From NCBI GenBank assembly GCA_036897625.1, contig JAYMTA010000365.1, positions 1 to 30,456 on the forward strand: a DNA stretch of 30,456 bases, given 5' to 3'. Source of the DNA: Pelargonium cotyledonis. Taxonomy: Eukaryota; Streptophyta; Magnoliopsida; Geraniales; Geraniaceae. The first letter of the stretch is position 1. Each line of letters opens with the position of its first letter. The notes under the pieces were generated by a model. That model worked only from the letters and a program-made list of their open reading frames with translations. It did not search any database and was not told where the DNA came from. Positions 1-10,896 of this stretch are shown one piece after another. The position numbers and the translations under genes are program-made.

Positions 1-249
1 TTGGTGCTGATCACCAACGTTGCGGGTGCAGGGGATATCGTGAGGGCCAGCGTGAAAGGGTCACAAACTGGGTGGATGTCGTTGAGCCGGAACTGGGGTC
101 AGAACTGGCAGTCCAATGCGGTTTTGGTTGGACAGTCACTGAGCTTCAGGGTGACAAGCAGTGATCGACGCACTTCCACCTCGTGGAACATTGTTCCCTC
201 CCACTGGCAGTTTGGCCAAACTTTCACCGGAAAGAATTTCAGGGTTTAA
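1..249 (+). CDS. Alpha-expansin, C-terminal part of last exon (5' partial)
   Basis: The frame is open from base 1 and gives 82 residues before a TAA at 247-249. It reads as the C-terminal beta-sandwich (CBM63-like, group-1 grass pollen allergen-like) domain of an alpha-expansin. Family landmarks are [11 protein letters not shown] at residues 29-39, [12 protein letters not shown] at 44-55 and the terminal [12 protein letters not shown] at 69-80. Expansins are secreted and loosen cell walls non-enzymatically at acid pH; this domain binds cellulose through surface aromatics. The signal peptide and the GH45-like first domain lie outside the window. The first codon here is TTG (Leu) in mid-protein, not a start. 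The stop and spacing look normal, so the gene is probably intact. Family call is firm; the individual paralogue cannot be named. Confidence 0.93.
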   Translation: MVLITNVAGAGDIVRASVKGSQTGWMSLSRNWGQNWQSNAVLVGQSLSFRVTSSDRRTSTSWNIVPSHWQFGQTFTGKNFRV

Positions 250-662
250 GGAACAAGATGTCTAATCATGGAAAGTGTGAGAAAATGAGAGAAAGTGGTG
301 TGATATGATGAACTTTGTTTTTTTGGGGGTAAAATGGGAAAGAGAAACTGAAAGCTGAAGTGGCTGCAGAAAATACATGTATCCCGCAGCTTAATTGCAA
401 CATTACATACTAGTTACTACAACTTTGTAGTAATTAATTTCAAGGATTGATATAATATAAGCATTTACTAATTACCATTGTACGTTACGTTCGTAATTTG
501 ATTTCAATCCATCCTTAATTTACACTGTTATGTTATCAACATATATTTCTTTGCTAAAAAGGAACTAGAGTAGGAGTAAACATACTTACAAGATGCGAAG
601 GGATTGCACAGAAACTGATGACCAACTGAATTGTTCCTTTCCTGTTGTTGTTGTTGTTGGTG
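250..662. other. Convergent intergenic: expansin 3' flank and 3' flank of FDM-like copy 1
   Basis: There is no coding frame here. The stretch is AT-rich and should contain the 3' UTR and poly(A) site of the expansin (+) and the 3' UTR of the XH-domain gene that ends at 663 (minus). A GTT microsatellite at 643-659 (CAA on the transcript strand) lies just after that gene's stop codon. No other structure was recognised. Confidence 0.6.
643..659. repeat. (GTT)n microsatellite in 3' UTR of FDM-like copy 1
   Basis: About six GTT units, reading CAA on the transcribed minus strand, start a few bases after the stop codon of the adjacent gene. Confidence 0.85.
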
Positions 663-3600
663 TTAGGTTCGCTTTCTTTTACGCTTATAGGTCTTCAATT
701 GGTTCATCAGGTACTCGATGATCTCTTTCAAGGTTGCTTTCCTCCTCTCCTTCACTTTCCAAATTTCGGACACTATGTACCCTCCACTCGGGTTGTACTC
801 GTTCATCTCCAACAGTGCATCCGCAACAGCCTTGTACGCTGCCTCCCCATATTCATTTCTCAGCCCTTTCAACTTTTCATCGCCTTCATCAATCATTTCC
901 TGCACATAATCTCAATATGAATGCATAATTTAACAAATCGGGCTATCAATTATTTCCTATGGCACTTGGCTTCATTATGATACAAATTTTGCGTCACATA
1001 CTGTTTTCACTGCAATCCATGTCTAGTCCAGAGTCCAGACAGAGAAGTAGTGTTTAATCATATTCTAATCCAGTATGAGCATATAAGAAAGAAGTGAAAG
1101 TGAAACGTATGGTCATGAGAACATACTCGAGCTTTCCCTTCGGTGCCATCTCGCTTAAAAGGATGCCAGTGTGGGTCTCCCACATATTGCTCCCATTCTG
1201 AACATAGTTTAGCAGACATCTCCTTCCAGTCTTTATCAGGAAATTTCTTCGAGCAGGTATCTTGAAAAGGCTTTGGATCAATTGCCCCCATCTGTTTTAT
1301 TTGAAGTGGTGATCGTTTGTTCAGCATATCACGCAAACCCTGCAGAACTCATTTAATTACAATTCCATCGATTGTATTAGGCATATTCATTGTTTGAAGG
1401 AGGATTTTGGCAAAATAATAGGCAATTTGATGCAAAATTATAATTAAATAACAGTTTATATTAAATATATACAGAAGATGCAGTGGCAAATCCAGACATA
1501 CACGTATTGATTCCTTGCGAGCAGCTTGCAACTCTTGGTTGCTGATGGACTCTTTAATTATCAAAGCATTGTTCATGTCCTCCAGATCATCCAGCCGATA
1601 TGTTTTCTCTTCCAATTTTGCTTTCAAGTCACAGATCTGAGCCTCCAAATCATTGCCACTTTCGGTAGGAGTTGGAACATGTAAATTTCCTTTCAACTGC
1701 ATCAATTATAAACAAAATTCTGATGTTAGATAAAATAAAAATATCATTAAGTTCACAACGATAAGGACTTCTGGCAATGTCACAATAACTGAATGAGTAT
1801 AGTAGATAAGTAAAAATCAAGCACGATTACCACGTCAATGCAGATTATTGTCCCAAGCATGTGAGGAACTAGTAACACTATTCAAGATGACAACTTGTGC
1901 ATATTTAAAGCACTTCCAGCACTCCTAAATGCAGAAAACTATCTCTAAAGTAGAGGAAAATACATATCATTGAAATTGCCATATCCTCTGTTTATCTATC
2001 TCATTTTTTTAAGGGAATTATGTCAAACCTTTGGATCTTCAGCCAGATTCAATTCTTTATCTGCTTGCACGAGTTCCTCAGACACTGCCAACTGAAGTGA
2101 ACTATCTTTAACGTCAATCTAAAAGAACAAAAATATTAGTATTGCAAACTGTTTATACTGACTGACACACATTATAGGATAAACTGGTTACTAAATGATT
2201 GAAATTTGAACAGGTACTAGTTATTCCCTATTGACTTTCTTTTCCCATATGGGACTGGACATTCAGTATGAATAGTTTAAAGTATAAGTGAGCAATAGCT
2301 ACTAATTAGCCTTCTCGCCTTTTTAGCCCAAGAGAACTACAGAGGTTGATTACTAACATTCATTTGCATGTGATAAAGCACTAGTAACAAAGGCTGGACC
2401 AAATGCTTTGGCGAGAGCTGAATTTACCTCATTAAAGAATGCATCAGCGTCGACAATGTATTATTTAACCAATAAAACCAATCAGTTTGACAACAATGTC
2501 TCAACTACAGAAATCAAGTGGAAAGAAGATTTAAGCTCCAATCATATACACCTAACCTTTTCAGTCTTTACCATTAATGCATTTTGGTCCTTCCCGATCA
2601 GGGCCTTGTACTGTTCCGATTCTTTAGCTCGCTTTTCAAGCTCTTTCTTCAGATGTGTCTTGTCTTGCATCAATTTTGTACTCATGGACTGCAACCTCTG
2701 TATTTCTAGAGAATAAAGTATGATAAGGAAAGTCGGGAAATTTTCATAATAAATTATGGACAAATATGGTGCTTTGGAAAACATGCTAGCTTAGACACAT
2801 GCAAATCACACAGAATAGATAGAGGACAATTCATATAAAACTGGCCCGAAGCGAAGAATTAGAAGGCACATCAATATAAATTACACATGATCTCAAAGAA
2901 CTCAAAGAAGAAGAAAAAGGAAGAAATTAACTTCTTAAGGATTAAAAATACAAGTATCTCACTTTATTTCTATATCCATGAATATATGATTCAACGAGTA
3001 CAAGCAACAGGTGTTGTGCTCCAATTTACCTTACTGAAAGGCTTGCAGCAACATATGCAAAGCCATAAATTTAATTAACGTTAAAGGATTTTCAGAGAAC
3101 ATAAAAATTAATTACAAATGTGAAGAAAGCATCTAGCAACTAAGAAAGGCTTGAATGGAGCTATATGCTATTTATTGGAGAGTCGGGCATTATTTAGCTA
3201 GGTTACCCTAAGCATTAATTGCAATCGGGTGGGTTTAGAGTGTAGTGCTGACTACTTTGTGGTGATTTGGAAGAATAAAAACAAAAGTATGCTTAGCTTC
3301 TTACCGCAAATAAGCAGTTTCACGTGAAATACATTTACTGATATGAAGTATAATATACCTTGTATGTATCTTGCCTGCAGCATATCTTTCTCCGCCATCA
3401 ATTGACAAAGCATGTCTCTCTCGTTCGTCAACCGGATAGTAAGAGAAGTTTTCTCATGATATTTACCCTTCATTTCCAGATAACACCTCTCTCTGGATTG
3501 AACCTGCTCTTCAAGTGCCATGACAAGTTTCTGATTTTCTGCAGATATCTCCTCCATGTTGTGTTCCATCTGCCACAGCTTCTGATTCTTATAATCAATT

Positions 3601-3668
3601 TCATTGGCAAGGTTCACTACAAGCTTACGTTCTCTATACAGATCCTCTTGAAAATTGCGGTTTTCCAT
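663..3668 (-). CDS. FDM/IDN2-like protein lacking zf-XS and XS domains (copy 1, 397 aa)
   Basis: Six coding exons on the minus strand, in transcript order: 3668-3359, 2705-2557, 2118-2029, 1696-1502, 1339-1127 and 899-663. They total 1194 nt, close in frame, and all have GT-AG ends. Residues 1 to about 245 are charged heptad-rich coiled coil (for example LVVNLANEIDYKNQKLWQME near 20-39, and DSSLQLAVSEEL in the 30-codon third exon). Residues about 260-390 form the XH domain (IKQMGAIDPKPFQ, WHPFK, NEYNPSGGY, ATLKE), ending in a Lys/Arg-rich tail. Family members with XS and XH act in RNA-directed DNA methylation; XH and coiled coil mediate oligomerisation, XS binds dsRNA. The start MENR at 3668 was chosen because it follows a splice acceptor at 3692 and matches MDNR of copy 2. 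No CPYC zinc finger or XS sequence is found upstream to about 5600. It could be a functional short paralogue or a decaying one, but every exon is intact. Confidence 0.85.
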
Positions 3669-3691
3669 TTCAGTAAAAGTTAACTGCACTA

Positions 3692-4560
3692 ACTGTAAGT
3701 CACAAAAAGTTGAATAAATCCAACAGATAACAGCTACTTATTTAATGAAATTGAAATAAAGATTCTCAATGCTTAAATCAATTCAAAGATTAGAGATGAC
3801 AAGGAATATATATAAACTGGCAGTCTACTAATTATTGTTGGAGAATTTACACTTGTGAATAACGAAAAAACTTCAGCTACCATTAAAATTTGGGAGACAA
3901 AAATCCAGAAATCGTAAAATTTCAGAGATCCTAAAATCTGAATAATAGAAGATGAACATTAGCAGAAAGGCACCACATTAGACCACTTAACCTAGTTGAA
4001 TAAGCAAGATGATCACTGGGTTTTTTTAGGTACCAATCATAGAAAGTGAACTAACACCTAAAAAATCCAAATAATCCCAATGCAACAGGATCAGAGGAAC
4101 CACCATTTCTGATATATAATTTTGGTACTAGTTTACTGAATACTTATCTAAACTAAAGACCAAAAGAAATCAAATTAAGGTTTTTAGTTCAGGTTAAAAT
4201 TCCACATTCACAAAATCCATAACATTGCAAGACCAAATTGCTGAAAATAACATGTAAAGTTGTCTCTTTCTGTGCCATACATTAAGAATTTGACACAATA
4301 AAACTCTAAAGTTGAAGCAAACAATTGATAAACCCATAATTCGTACAATGGAACAAAAAACTGCTAAAAAATGAAAATGAAAATGAAAATAAAATAAAAT
4401 AAAAGGAAAATAGAAACAAGAAGAGTAGTAGAAAATACAGAACCTGATGTTGATAGAGAAGGAGGTTGGGATAGAAGCAAATGTTGGAGCTTAGCAATGG
4501 CGAAACAAAACGAAGAGAACTGCACTAACACTATGCTCTGTTTGGTTGCTGAGAACGCGA
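3692..4560 (-). other. 5' UTR exon and leader intron of FDM-like copy 1
   Basis: The coding exon is preceded by an acceptor (TTACAG, then exon from 3692). The best donor upstream is CATCAG|GTTCTG, with the exon ending at 4444, which gives a leader intron of about 750 nt (3693-4443). The predicted non-coding exon covers roughly 4444-4560. Its sequence around 4540-4565 (TTCTCAGCAACCAAAC on the minus strand) is nearly the same as the leader of copy 2 near 8985-9005. The intron holds an A-rich AAATG/AAAAT low-complexity run. The transcription start is inferred only. Confidence 0.5.
4366..4404. repeat. AAATG/AAAAT low-complexity run in leader intron of copy 1
   Basis: Short tandem AAATG units pass into AAAAT units. 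On the minus strand this is a T-rich tract inside the predicted leader intron. It is simple sequence with no sign of insertion. Confidence 0.75.
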
Positions 4561-4589
4561 AGATGAGTGTGTACCTTTTTTTCAAAAAT

Positions 4590-5610
4590 ATTCTTTTTTA
4601 CTGAAATGGAACGACCCCACGTTTCCACATCTCCTTGCTTGTTAAAGAATAAAAATTATTCACCAAAAAAAAAAAATTGTTATAAAAATACTATAATAAA
4701 TTTCACAATTATTATCCTTTTACTTTATTTTTTTTCTTAAATTTAATGGTTTCCTTCTCTATAAAATACTCTAGAGTTATAAGCTCAAAAATAAAATAAA
4801 ATTACTCTAGAGTTTGGATTCCTTTTTAGATGAATTTTGCTAGGAAGTGCTTTTCTAGATGAGCAGTGATTAGATAGATTTTGGTGCTGAATAAGGTTCA
4901 AATTAATAACTATCCAATTTGTGTCATTTTAGTCTGTCATCTATTAAATGTGTCAAATTAGTAAATCAGTTATGCAAATGAGCTAGTTTCGTTCAAACGT
5001 TTTCAAAAATCGAGTTATTTAAGGGTAATCTATCAAATTTGTTAACGAATCCGTTAAAATTATAATAAAAAACTAGAGATGTTTTTATTTTTTGTACACT
5101 AGTGGGGTTTTGTTGCAATAGGGGCTCTAACCATTTATCTCAATAACATCGTTGGTAATTCATCTAAAAATAAAAAGTGACAATTATTTTGGAACATAAT
5201 ATTTAGATAAAATAGACAATTATTTTAGAAAACAAAATATTGAGATAAAATGCAAAACTTGTGAATAGAGGAAATCTGTGTAGATAATTCCAGTTAATTT
5301 CAGACCAAGAAACCAGGTTGTGACTAAATCTTGAAATCAACAAAAAGAAGAAATTAATGTTTTATCATCTTGCTCATAAAAGGATCAACATAAGAAACCT
5401 ACACCCAACATGGGCACTGATTGCGCTAAATAACATATCAACAGAACAACATATATGTACATTACATTTCTTGATGCTCATACAAGCAGTGAGAATACTG
5501 CTCAGGATATATGCCTAAAACTATTGAGTGGTTATGGATTACAACACGAACCAAGGTTTTGCATTTTAACGAGTCAGATGATAGTGAGAATGGATGTCAG
5601 CCCGAGTTAG
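4590..5610. other. AT-rich intergenic between FDM-like copies 1 and 2
   Basis: The left part is the promoter of copy 1 (minus strand, transcription leftward); the right part is the 3' flank of copy 2. It is rich in A and T runs and has no coding frame with family similarity. It was searched specifically for a zf-XS (CPYC...H) or XS exon that could belong to copy 1, and none is present. No clear transposon ends were seen. Confidence 0.6.
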
Positions 5611-8600
5611 TCATCTTCTGCGCTTATGAGACTTGACACACTTCATTTCCTGGATTATATACTGAATTACCTCTTTTAAAACAGCTCTTCGTCCTACCTT
5701 GAAGTTCCAAAGTTCGGGAACCACATACCTACCACTTGAATTGTACTCGTTTAACTCCAACAAAGCATCAGCTACAGCACTGCACGCACCCTCACCCCAT
5801 GTACTTCTCAACTCCTTCAACTTACTGTCATCTTTGTCTATTATTTCCTGCATTTCATTGAAAACCCAACTGGAATGTAAATATATTATACAGGTTCTCA
5901 TGTAATTTCCAGAGATCTAACAAGTATAGAGTTAATAATACATCATCATTCTCAGTGAGTGGAGTATTCCGTTCATTTAGTCCACTTCACAACTTAATCT
6001 AAGGGCATAATTATCTTAGATAAACCTTAGAGCTTAAGGAAGCAAAAGCATTGAGTTTTCATGAAATATCAGTCAGACCGCCAATGCCTCTTTTTTTACG
6101 TAAGTATTTGTATCTAACACTTTGGCGAGAAGGATCAATTTTGCTTCAATTTCAATTGCTTCTTAGATTTAACATTCCCAAAGGCCAAAGACTCGCTCAG
6201 ACAACTCCCTATTAGAAGATAAAATTGATCCCACGTTATTACTTTCTAGTAGACAGAACATTAAGTTTTATTTATTTATTTATTACTCCATTTTTTTTAA
6301 TAATACTGATTACTTAGTTTATTTATTTAACAAGATGAGAGACAGTCAAAAGCAAGTGAAGGTAAAGGATAATACCTGCAACTTTCCATCTATAGTCTCA
6401 TTTTTGAAAGGGTGCCAGTTTGGATTGTTAACATAGTTTTGCCATAATGAAGTTAGCTCCATAGATTTCATCTCCCAATCTTTAGAGAATTTCTGCCTGC
6501 ACACTGATTGAAAAGGTTTCTCATCAACAGCCCCCATCCTTTTTATTCCAATGGTTTGATCATTCCATAAGTCTTGCAAATCCTTTACAGCGAAAAGAAC
6601 GCCATTTTTTTAGTACTCTTGTATTCAAATTAAAATTTCAGAGATGGAAAGCACAAGCAGTTTATAGAAAAGAATAAGCATTTGTAATATTGATTAACTA
6701 GTGAGAATGGGAATTTACTTTTGCACTAATCAATTCTTTGCGAGCATCTTGCAGCTCATGGTTGCTCATGTGCTCTTTAAGAATGAGAGTTTGGTTGAGA
6801 CTATCCATGCATTGCAGTTCATCCACCTTTTCTGCCAATTCCTTCCTCAAATTATCAACCAGGATGGCTAACTCATTGTCACTTGGAATGTAGCTTTGCG
6901 CTTCCAACTGCAACATTTAAAACTTGCATGCATGTTAGCTTAATACAAGACTGATAAAAGTCTAAGAAGAGTTTTGCAGAATTCTAACTAAAACAGCCAT
7001 GGGAAGAACTTGCCACACTCATAAACTCTTTACATCCAACAAAGAGGAAGCATTTCATTGTTTGACACATCTTCCAAAATCATTCTTATAGTATTCATGC
7101 TTTGACTGTGTTACAAAGAACACTCGTATAAAGAGAATGGCAAGGTAAGAAAGTGAAAATCCTAAAGCATTGACCTATTGGTGCAGGACATACATTCTCA
7201 GACAAAGAAATGAAGTATTGAGTATGAACACTGTTATGAGATTGGGATGGAGTAGCTAATCCAGGACTCCCACTGTCAATAAATGTTTGCACAGTTAACA
7301 CATAACTATTACAAACAAGGAAACGTATACTTTTATGTGACACCACATATAGAACTTCATTCAAAAGGTAGATATGCTTGTCAATCAATCCTGAAAAAGG
7401 AGTAAGCATAACTAGACAACATGACAAGTGTTTCGCCTTTAGGGAGAAAAGAATCTCAGCCACTCTATAATGGGCTGAGATGTAGCCAAGCAAACAAGAG
7501 GATGACACCTCATAGCTTATAACTCATACCCACCCCAATGAATTTGTGGACGAGGAGCAGCCCACGAGATTCAAGAGTTTTTTAGAGTGGCTGAGAGTTC
7601 CTGCTCCCTTCGCCTTAAATATCATCAATTTTTTTTTACACGCCAATGAAGAGATCCCATGAACATCATAGCCCATAAAATGCTTTTCAACTACGTCACA
7701 CCTTTTCCTTCTCGTGCAGTAGTTTTCTGCGCTCAAGTTTACTTTCTGCTTCTTGCCTCTCTAATTGTTTCACTCTCTGCTGAAACTGCTCAAAATCATT
7801 CATTAGGGATTCCAACTGGCGCTGCAGCTTCACATTTTGTTGGCCGACAAACTGCACCTTCTTTATTTCTGAGAGATATATCAGTTATGAGAGGAACAAA
7901 AATGACTTCAGAGCTACATTGAATTTAAGACTGCATTATTCAAGGCTACAATGCTCAGATGACAAGTTAGGTACACAGACGAGAAGGCCAAATAGATGCA
8001 AATTGTATGAGAAATATAAAATCCATTTGAGGTCAAGATATAAACCAAAAGTTATGCTAAACAGAGTTAGGCAAGGCAGCAATATATTGCACCAAAAATA
8101 ACAGCTTGTGCCTAAGAGGCAAACAGCCTCAAGAAGGAATGATCTTAGTGTAAGATAAACTCAGATATAGTTAGAGCCCCATTCAGTGATTATCTTCACA
8201 TTTTCATTCCTTCGACTTTGATCAACACCAATCATTAAGTATAGAGAGCAAACCAAGCCCGGATAAACTCGTAAGACAATTTCATTGTTTAGAAGTTTAA
8301 AGAAATTGCTAAGCTTTTGATGTGGTTAAGAAGACCCCTCCATACCAACTTCTGCACCCACATTCCTATCTTCTTGGGTTCACTTATTTTCATGTTTCTG
8401 ACATGAATGCAAGTCTAAGGTTATTTTAGTTCAGTTGATTTAGCACAGCAACAGAGAAATCTTATTTCAATCAATACATGCATTAAGCAAATTCAAATCA
8501 AATTCAGGGAATGTTTAGCATTAAACAGAAGAAAAAAAACACACACAATCAAATCACCTTCGCTATGTATTTGATTCAGTTTTGAGTTCTCCATCTTCAA

Positions 8601-8741
8601 TCTCCTAAGATTTGCAGAAATCTCATCACAGTTCTGCTCCATTTCTAGCAACCTTTGATTTTTGACATCAATTTCCTTGGCAAGGCTGGCCACAAGACTT
8701 CGAGCTCTCTGCAATTCTTCAAAAACTTGACGATTGTCCAT
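5611..8741 (-). CDS. FDM/IDN2-like protein lacking zf-XS and XS domains (copy 2, 327 aa)
   Basis: Five coding exons on the minus strand: 8741-8558, 7868-7702, 6907-6719, 6582-6376 and 5847-5611. They total 984 nt, in frame, with GT-AG junctions. Residues 1 to about 178 are coiled coil (MDNRQVFEELQRARSLVASL at the start; NQTLILKEHMSNHELQDARK before the XH region). Residues about 185-320 are an XH domain (IKRMGAVDEKPFQ, WHPFK, LNEYNSSGRY), with a basic tail SHKRRR. The start follows a likely acceptor at 8767 and aligns with copy 1. Exon phases match the full gene, but the 30-codon exon found in the other two copies is absent, as is the first part of the next exon. The N-terminal zinc finger and XS domain are missing. 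The probable role is as a partner in, or competitor of, FDM/IDN2 complexes; that is inference. Confidence 0.84.
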
Positions 8742-8766
8742 GCAATCACAGAACCAGAAGTAGCAG

Positions 8767-9056
8767 CTATGAGGATACAATGTCCGAATCAAAGGACAAA
8801 TATGGAGGTCCAAAGGAGATAGTCAACCCTAAAATGAAGCTAATCGCAGAAATTCCAAATTAGCAAGAAGAAGGAAGCAATTGTAAATAGATCGGCAATG
8901 CGAGCAGAGAAAACAAATTACAGAGAGCAGAGGAAAGACGGAACCTTGGTTTGGATGTGATCTAATGACCTCAGCTCTCGTCTTCGTTTGGTCGCTGAGA
9001 AAATGCAGATTTTCAGTGTCGGTTCTGTTGCTGTTATGTAATTGAGAAAGTCCCAA
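8767..9056 (-). other. 5' UTR exon and leader intron of FDM-like copy 2
   Basis: A donor CCAAG|GTTCCG (exon ending at 8945) and an acceptor CTCATAG (intron ending at 8767) give a leader intron of about 180 nt upstream of the ATG at 8741. The leader exon, roughly 8945-9040, contains TTCTCAGCGACCAAACGAAG on the minus strand, matching the leader of copy 1. An ATG-initiated frame through this region does not continue into the coiled-coil frame, so it is treated as untranslated. Confidence 0.5.
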
Positions 9057-9589
9057 TGTTGGTGAAGAAGAGTGCGGTTACATTACAAGCCCACAACTAA
9101 GAGCCCAATATAAGCAAATTTTGTCCAAACATAAAATGAATATCTCAAATCTCAGTCGTAAAATTGATAAATAGATTGGAAAGAACATTTCGCACCTACA
9201 AATTTTCTGTAGCGGGTATAAGTTTTGATTAATGAGATGTCATATTCTTATTGATTATGACTATGTAGCAGAGAGTTTTAATCAATAAATTATGACTGAT
9301 ATTCTTTTTTCTCAAATGATATAACATAAATGCGGATTGGTCATAGCATGAGGTTTTGCTTTTAACTTTTTTAGTATGTTTGTTTAATTTTTGGTGCTTA
9401 AGTTTGTGTTTTTATTTTTCAAAAATAAAAAACATCAACAACACAATAGTATAATGGACATTATTGAAGAAAAAATTGACAATAGTTAAATTTAACTAAT
9501 GATAGCAAAGGATAAATTTTTGGTAGATATTTAATTCACGTATTTATTTCGAAAAATAGTTTTAAAAATTTTTTTTTTTTCAGGTGGGA
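9057..9589. other. AT-rich upstream region of copy 2
   Basis: Promoter-side sequence of copy 2. No TATA box could be placed with confidence, no coding frame is present and no repeat structure was recognised. A T-run ends near 9580, just before the RNase H-like relic. Confidence 0.5.
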
Positions 9590-10020
9590 GCCTGATCGGT
9601 CCGGACAATGCAGGGTTGGCTAGCGGGAGAGTTGGATGAGAGTTTACAATGGACCCATTAATGGCCGAAGCTCTAACCATGAAGGAGGCTTTGAGTTGGA
9701 TCATTGCTCAAAAGTTGTCCAAAATAAATGTTGAAGTTGATGCGTTGTAGCTGGTTCGCCTGATCAAGACCGAATGAGAGGTTTCTAATGCCTTGGGTTT
9801 TATTATTAATGATATTCGAGCTTCTTTGGCTCAGATTTCTGGTCATCAGCTTTATTCCACTAGAAGATTAGCAAACAAGGCCTAGCTAGGTCGTCAATTT
9901 GTATTGATAGTACTAGTGTTGGTTGGGTTGGTCCAGATGGTTCAATAACATTATCCCAGTTTTGTATAGATGATTTTAGAGTTTAATATATAATCATTAT
10001 TCGTCCTCAAAAAATAAATA
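9590..10020 (+). mobile_element. Degenerate LINE-type fragment: RNase H-like C-terminus plus 3' end
   Basis: From about 9655 a frame reads PLMAEALTMKEALSWIIAQK and then VEVDAL. This is the pattern of the plant RNase H-like domain (RVT_3) found at the C-terminus of many plant LINE ORF2 proteins, where the Glu in AEA and the Asp in VEVDAL are catalytic positions. Further along, NALGFIINDIRASLAQISGH and STRRLANKA match the next parts of the domain. Several in-frame stops (for example at 9750, after VEVDAL, and 9775) and frame changes show that it is dead. It ends near 10010 in an A-rich stretch, as expected for a 5'-truncated non-LTR insertion. A stand-alone cellular RNase H-like pseudogene is the alternative. 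Target-site duplications were not found. Confidence 0.6.
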
Positions 10021-10500
10021 TATAATTTTTTTCAATAGAATAGTTCATACATATGTTGTATATCACATTGCCCTTTAAAAGTAATAAGCTTACCACATCT
10101 CATTAGTTTTGAATGAAAATATAAAAACTTCTCTATTTGACTCTAGATAAGGAACAAAATAGCGCATAAAGCCATGGACATTCAGGAGCAAAAAAAAAAA
10201 AAAAAAGAATTTACTGAGAACATAAGTTCTAGGTAGATTCATAACAATAGTTAAACATGCAGGTCCTCGTCAACATGTTTTCATACACAATTTATCAATG
10301 ATTTATGCTTGCAAGTTTGCACGGGTGCGATTCAACTCACCATGTCATTTCTATCGAACTCATGGGAGCTGAATTCGCACAATAATACACGATTCCTCAA
10401 TTTTGCAGACAACACAACACATAAATATAGTTTACAACAACTGCCCCCATGATATCATGGACGAAAGCTTATTTCATCTCCATCTAAGTTTTCCGAGTGG
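10021..10500. other. Intergenic AT-rich DNA with a 17-A run
   Basis: No coding frame. A run of 17 A at 10190-10206 could be the tail of an old retroposed fragment, but nothing upstream of it is recognisable. The right part is probably the 3' UTR and poly(A) region of the full FDM gene, whose last predicted exon begins at 10532 and runs leftward. Confidence 0.45.
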
Positions 10501-10532
10501 CTCCATCTTCGCGCCTGGGAATGATATTATTC

Positions 10533-10890
10533 CTGTAACCAAATGTTGCGCTTAAAGTTAAATGCGAGAAACAAAGTAGCATTAAAAACAAATACTCCTT
10601 CCTCTGTTCCAAAATGAGTCACTATCCTATTGTTTTGCAGAAACTAATAATAAGTGAGTTAGAGGTAAACTTTTCTCTTATACCCTCACGTGCTATTGGT
10701 TTAACAAACTCAAATGGGTTACAACTAGCTTATCCTGGGGATATTGTTGGTAATCCGAGCTTAACTTATTGACCAAAAAGAAAAAAGTAGACACTCGTTT
10801 TAGGACAAAAACTTTAGGAAAAGCGGGTATTCATTTGGGGCAGAGGGAATAACATAGATATTGAAGTATTAAAGATGTTAATTAACATAC
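10533..10890 (-). other. Predicted 3'-UTR intron of the full-length FDM gene
   Basis: Six bases past the TGA (10899-10897) lies a strong donor, TGTAG|GTATGT (exon ends 10891). A matching acceptor GGTTACAG ends at 10533. The predicted intron is 358 nt, and 255 nt of it is the Stowaway-type MITE at 10595-10849. A donor this close to the stop would not be expected to trigger nonsense-mediated decay. Transcript data would be needed to confirm splicing. Confidence 0.55.
10595..10849. mobile_element. Stowaway/Tc1-mariner-type MITE (complete, about 255 bp)
   Basis: The left end reads CTCCTTCCTCTGTTCCAAAA. The right end, read inward on the minus strand, is TTCCCTCTGCCCCAAATGAA. These are imperfect versions of the CTCCCTCCGTCCCAAAATGA terminus typical of Stowaway elements. 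TA dinucleotides flank both ends (10593-10594 and 10850-10851), as expected for mariner-type target duplication. A second motif, CCTAAAACGAGTGTC, lies about 35 bp inside the right end. There is no coding capacity, so mobilisation would need a mariner transposase supplied in trans. The divergence between termini suggests that it is not recent. Confidence 0.85.
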
Positions 10891-10896
10891 CTACAT

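Noticed and set aside
645-920. Plus-strand frames opposite the last exon of copy 1.
   Set aside because: They are antisense to the XH exon, whose frame carries the conserved NEYNPSG and ATLKE motifs.
7095-7736. Minus-strand open frames of 70-137 codons in copy 2 that might be its missing exon.
   Set aside because: They show no coiled-coil heptads and no match to the 30-codon exon; composition is that of intron.
8829-9056. ATG-initiated frame upstream of copy 2 as an N-terminal extension.
   Set aside because: It contains no zinc finger or XS sequence and a splice donor lies within it; it matches the leader of copy 1 and is better read as 5' UTR plus intron.
10190-10206. 17-A run as the poly(A) tail of a SINE or processed pseudogene.
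   Set aside because: No Pol III boxes or gene-like sequence upstream and no target duplication could be found; kept only as a simple run.
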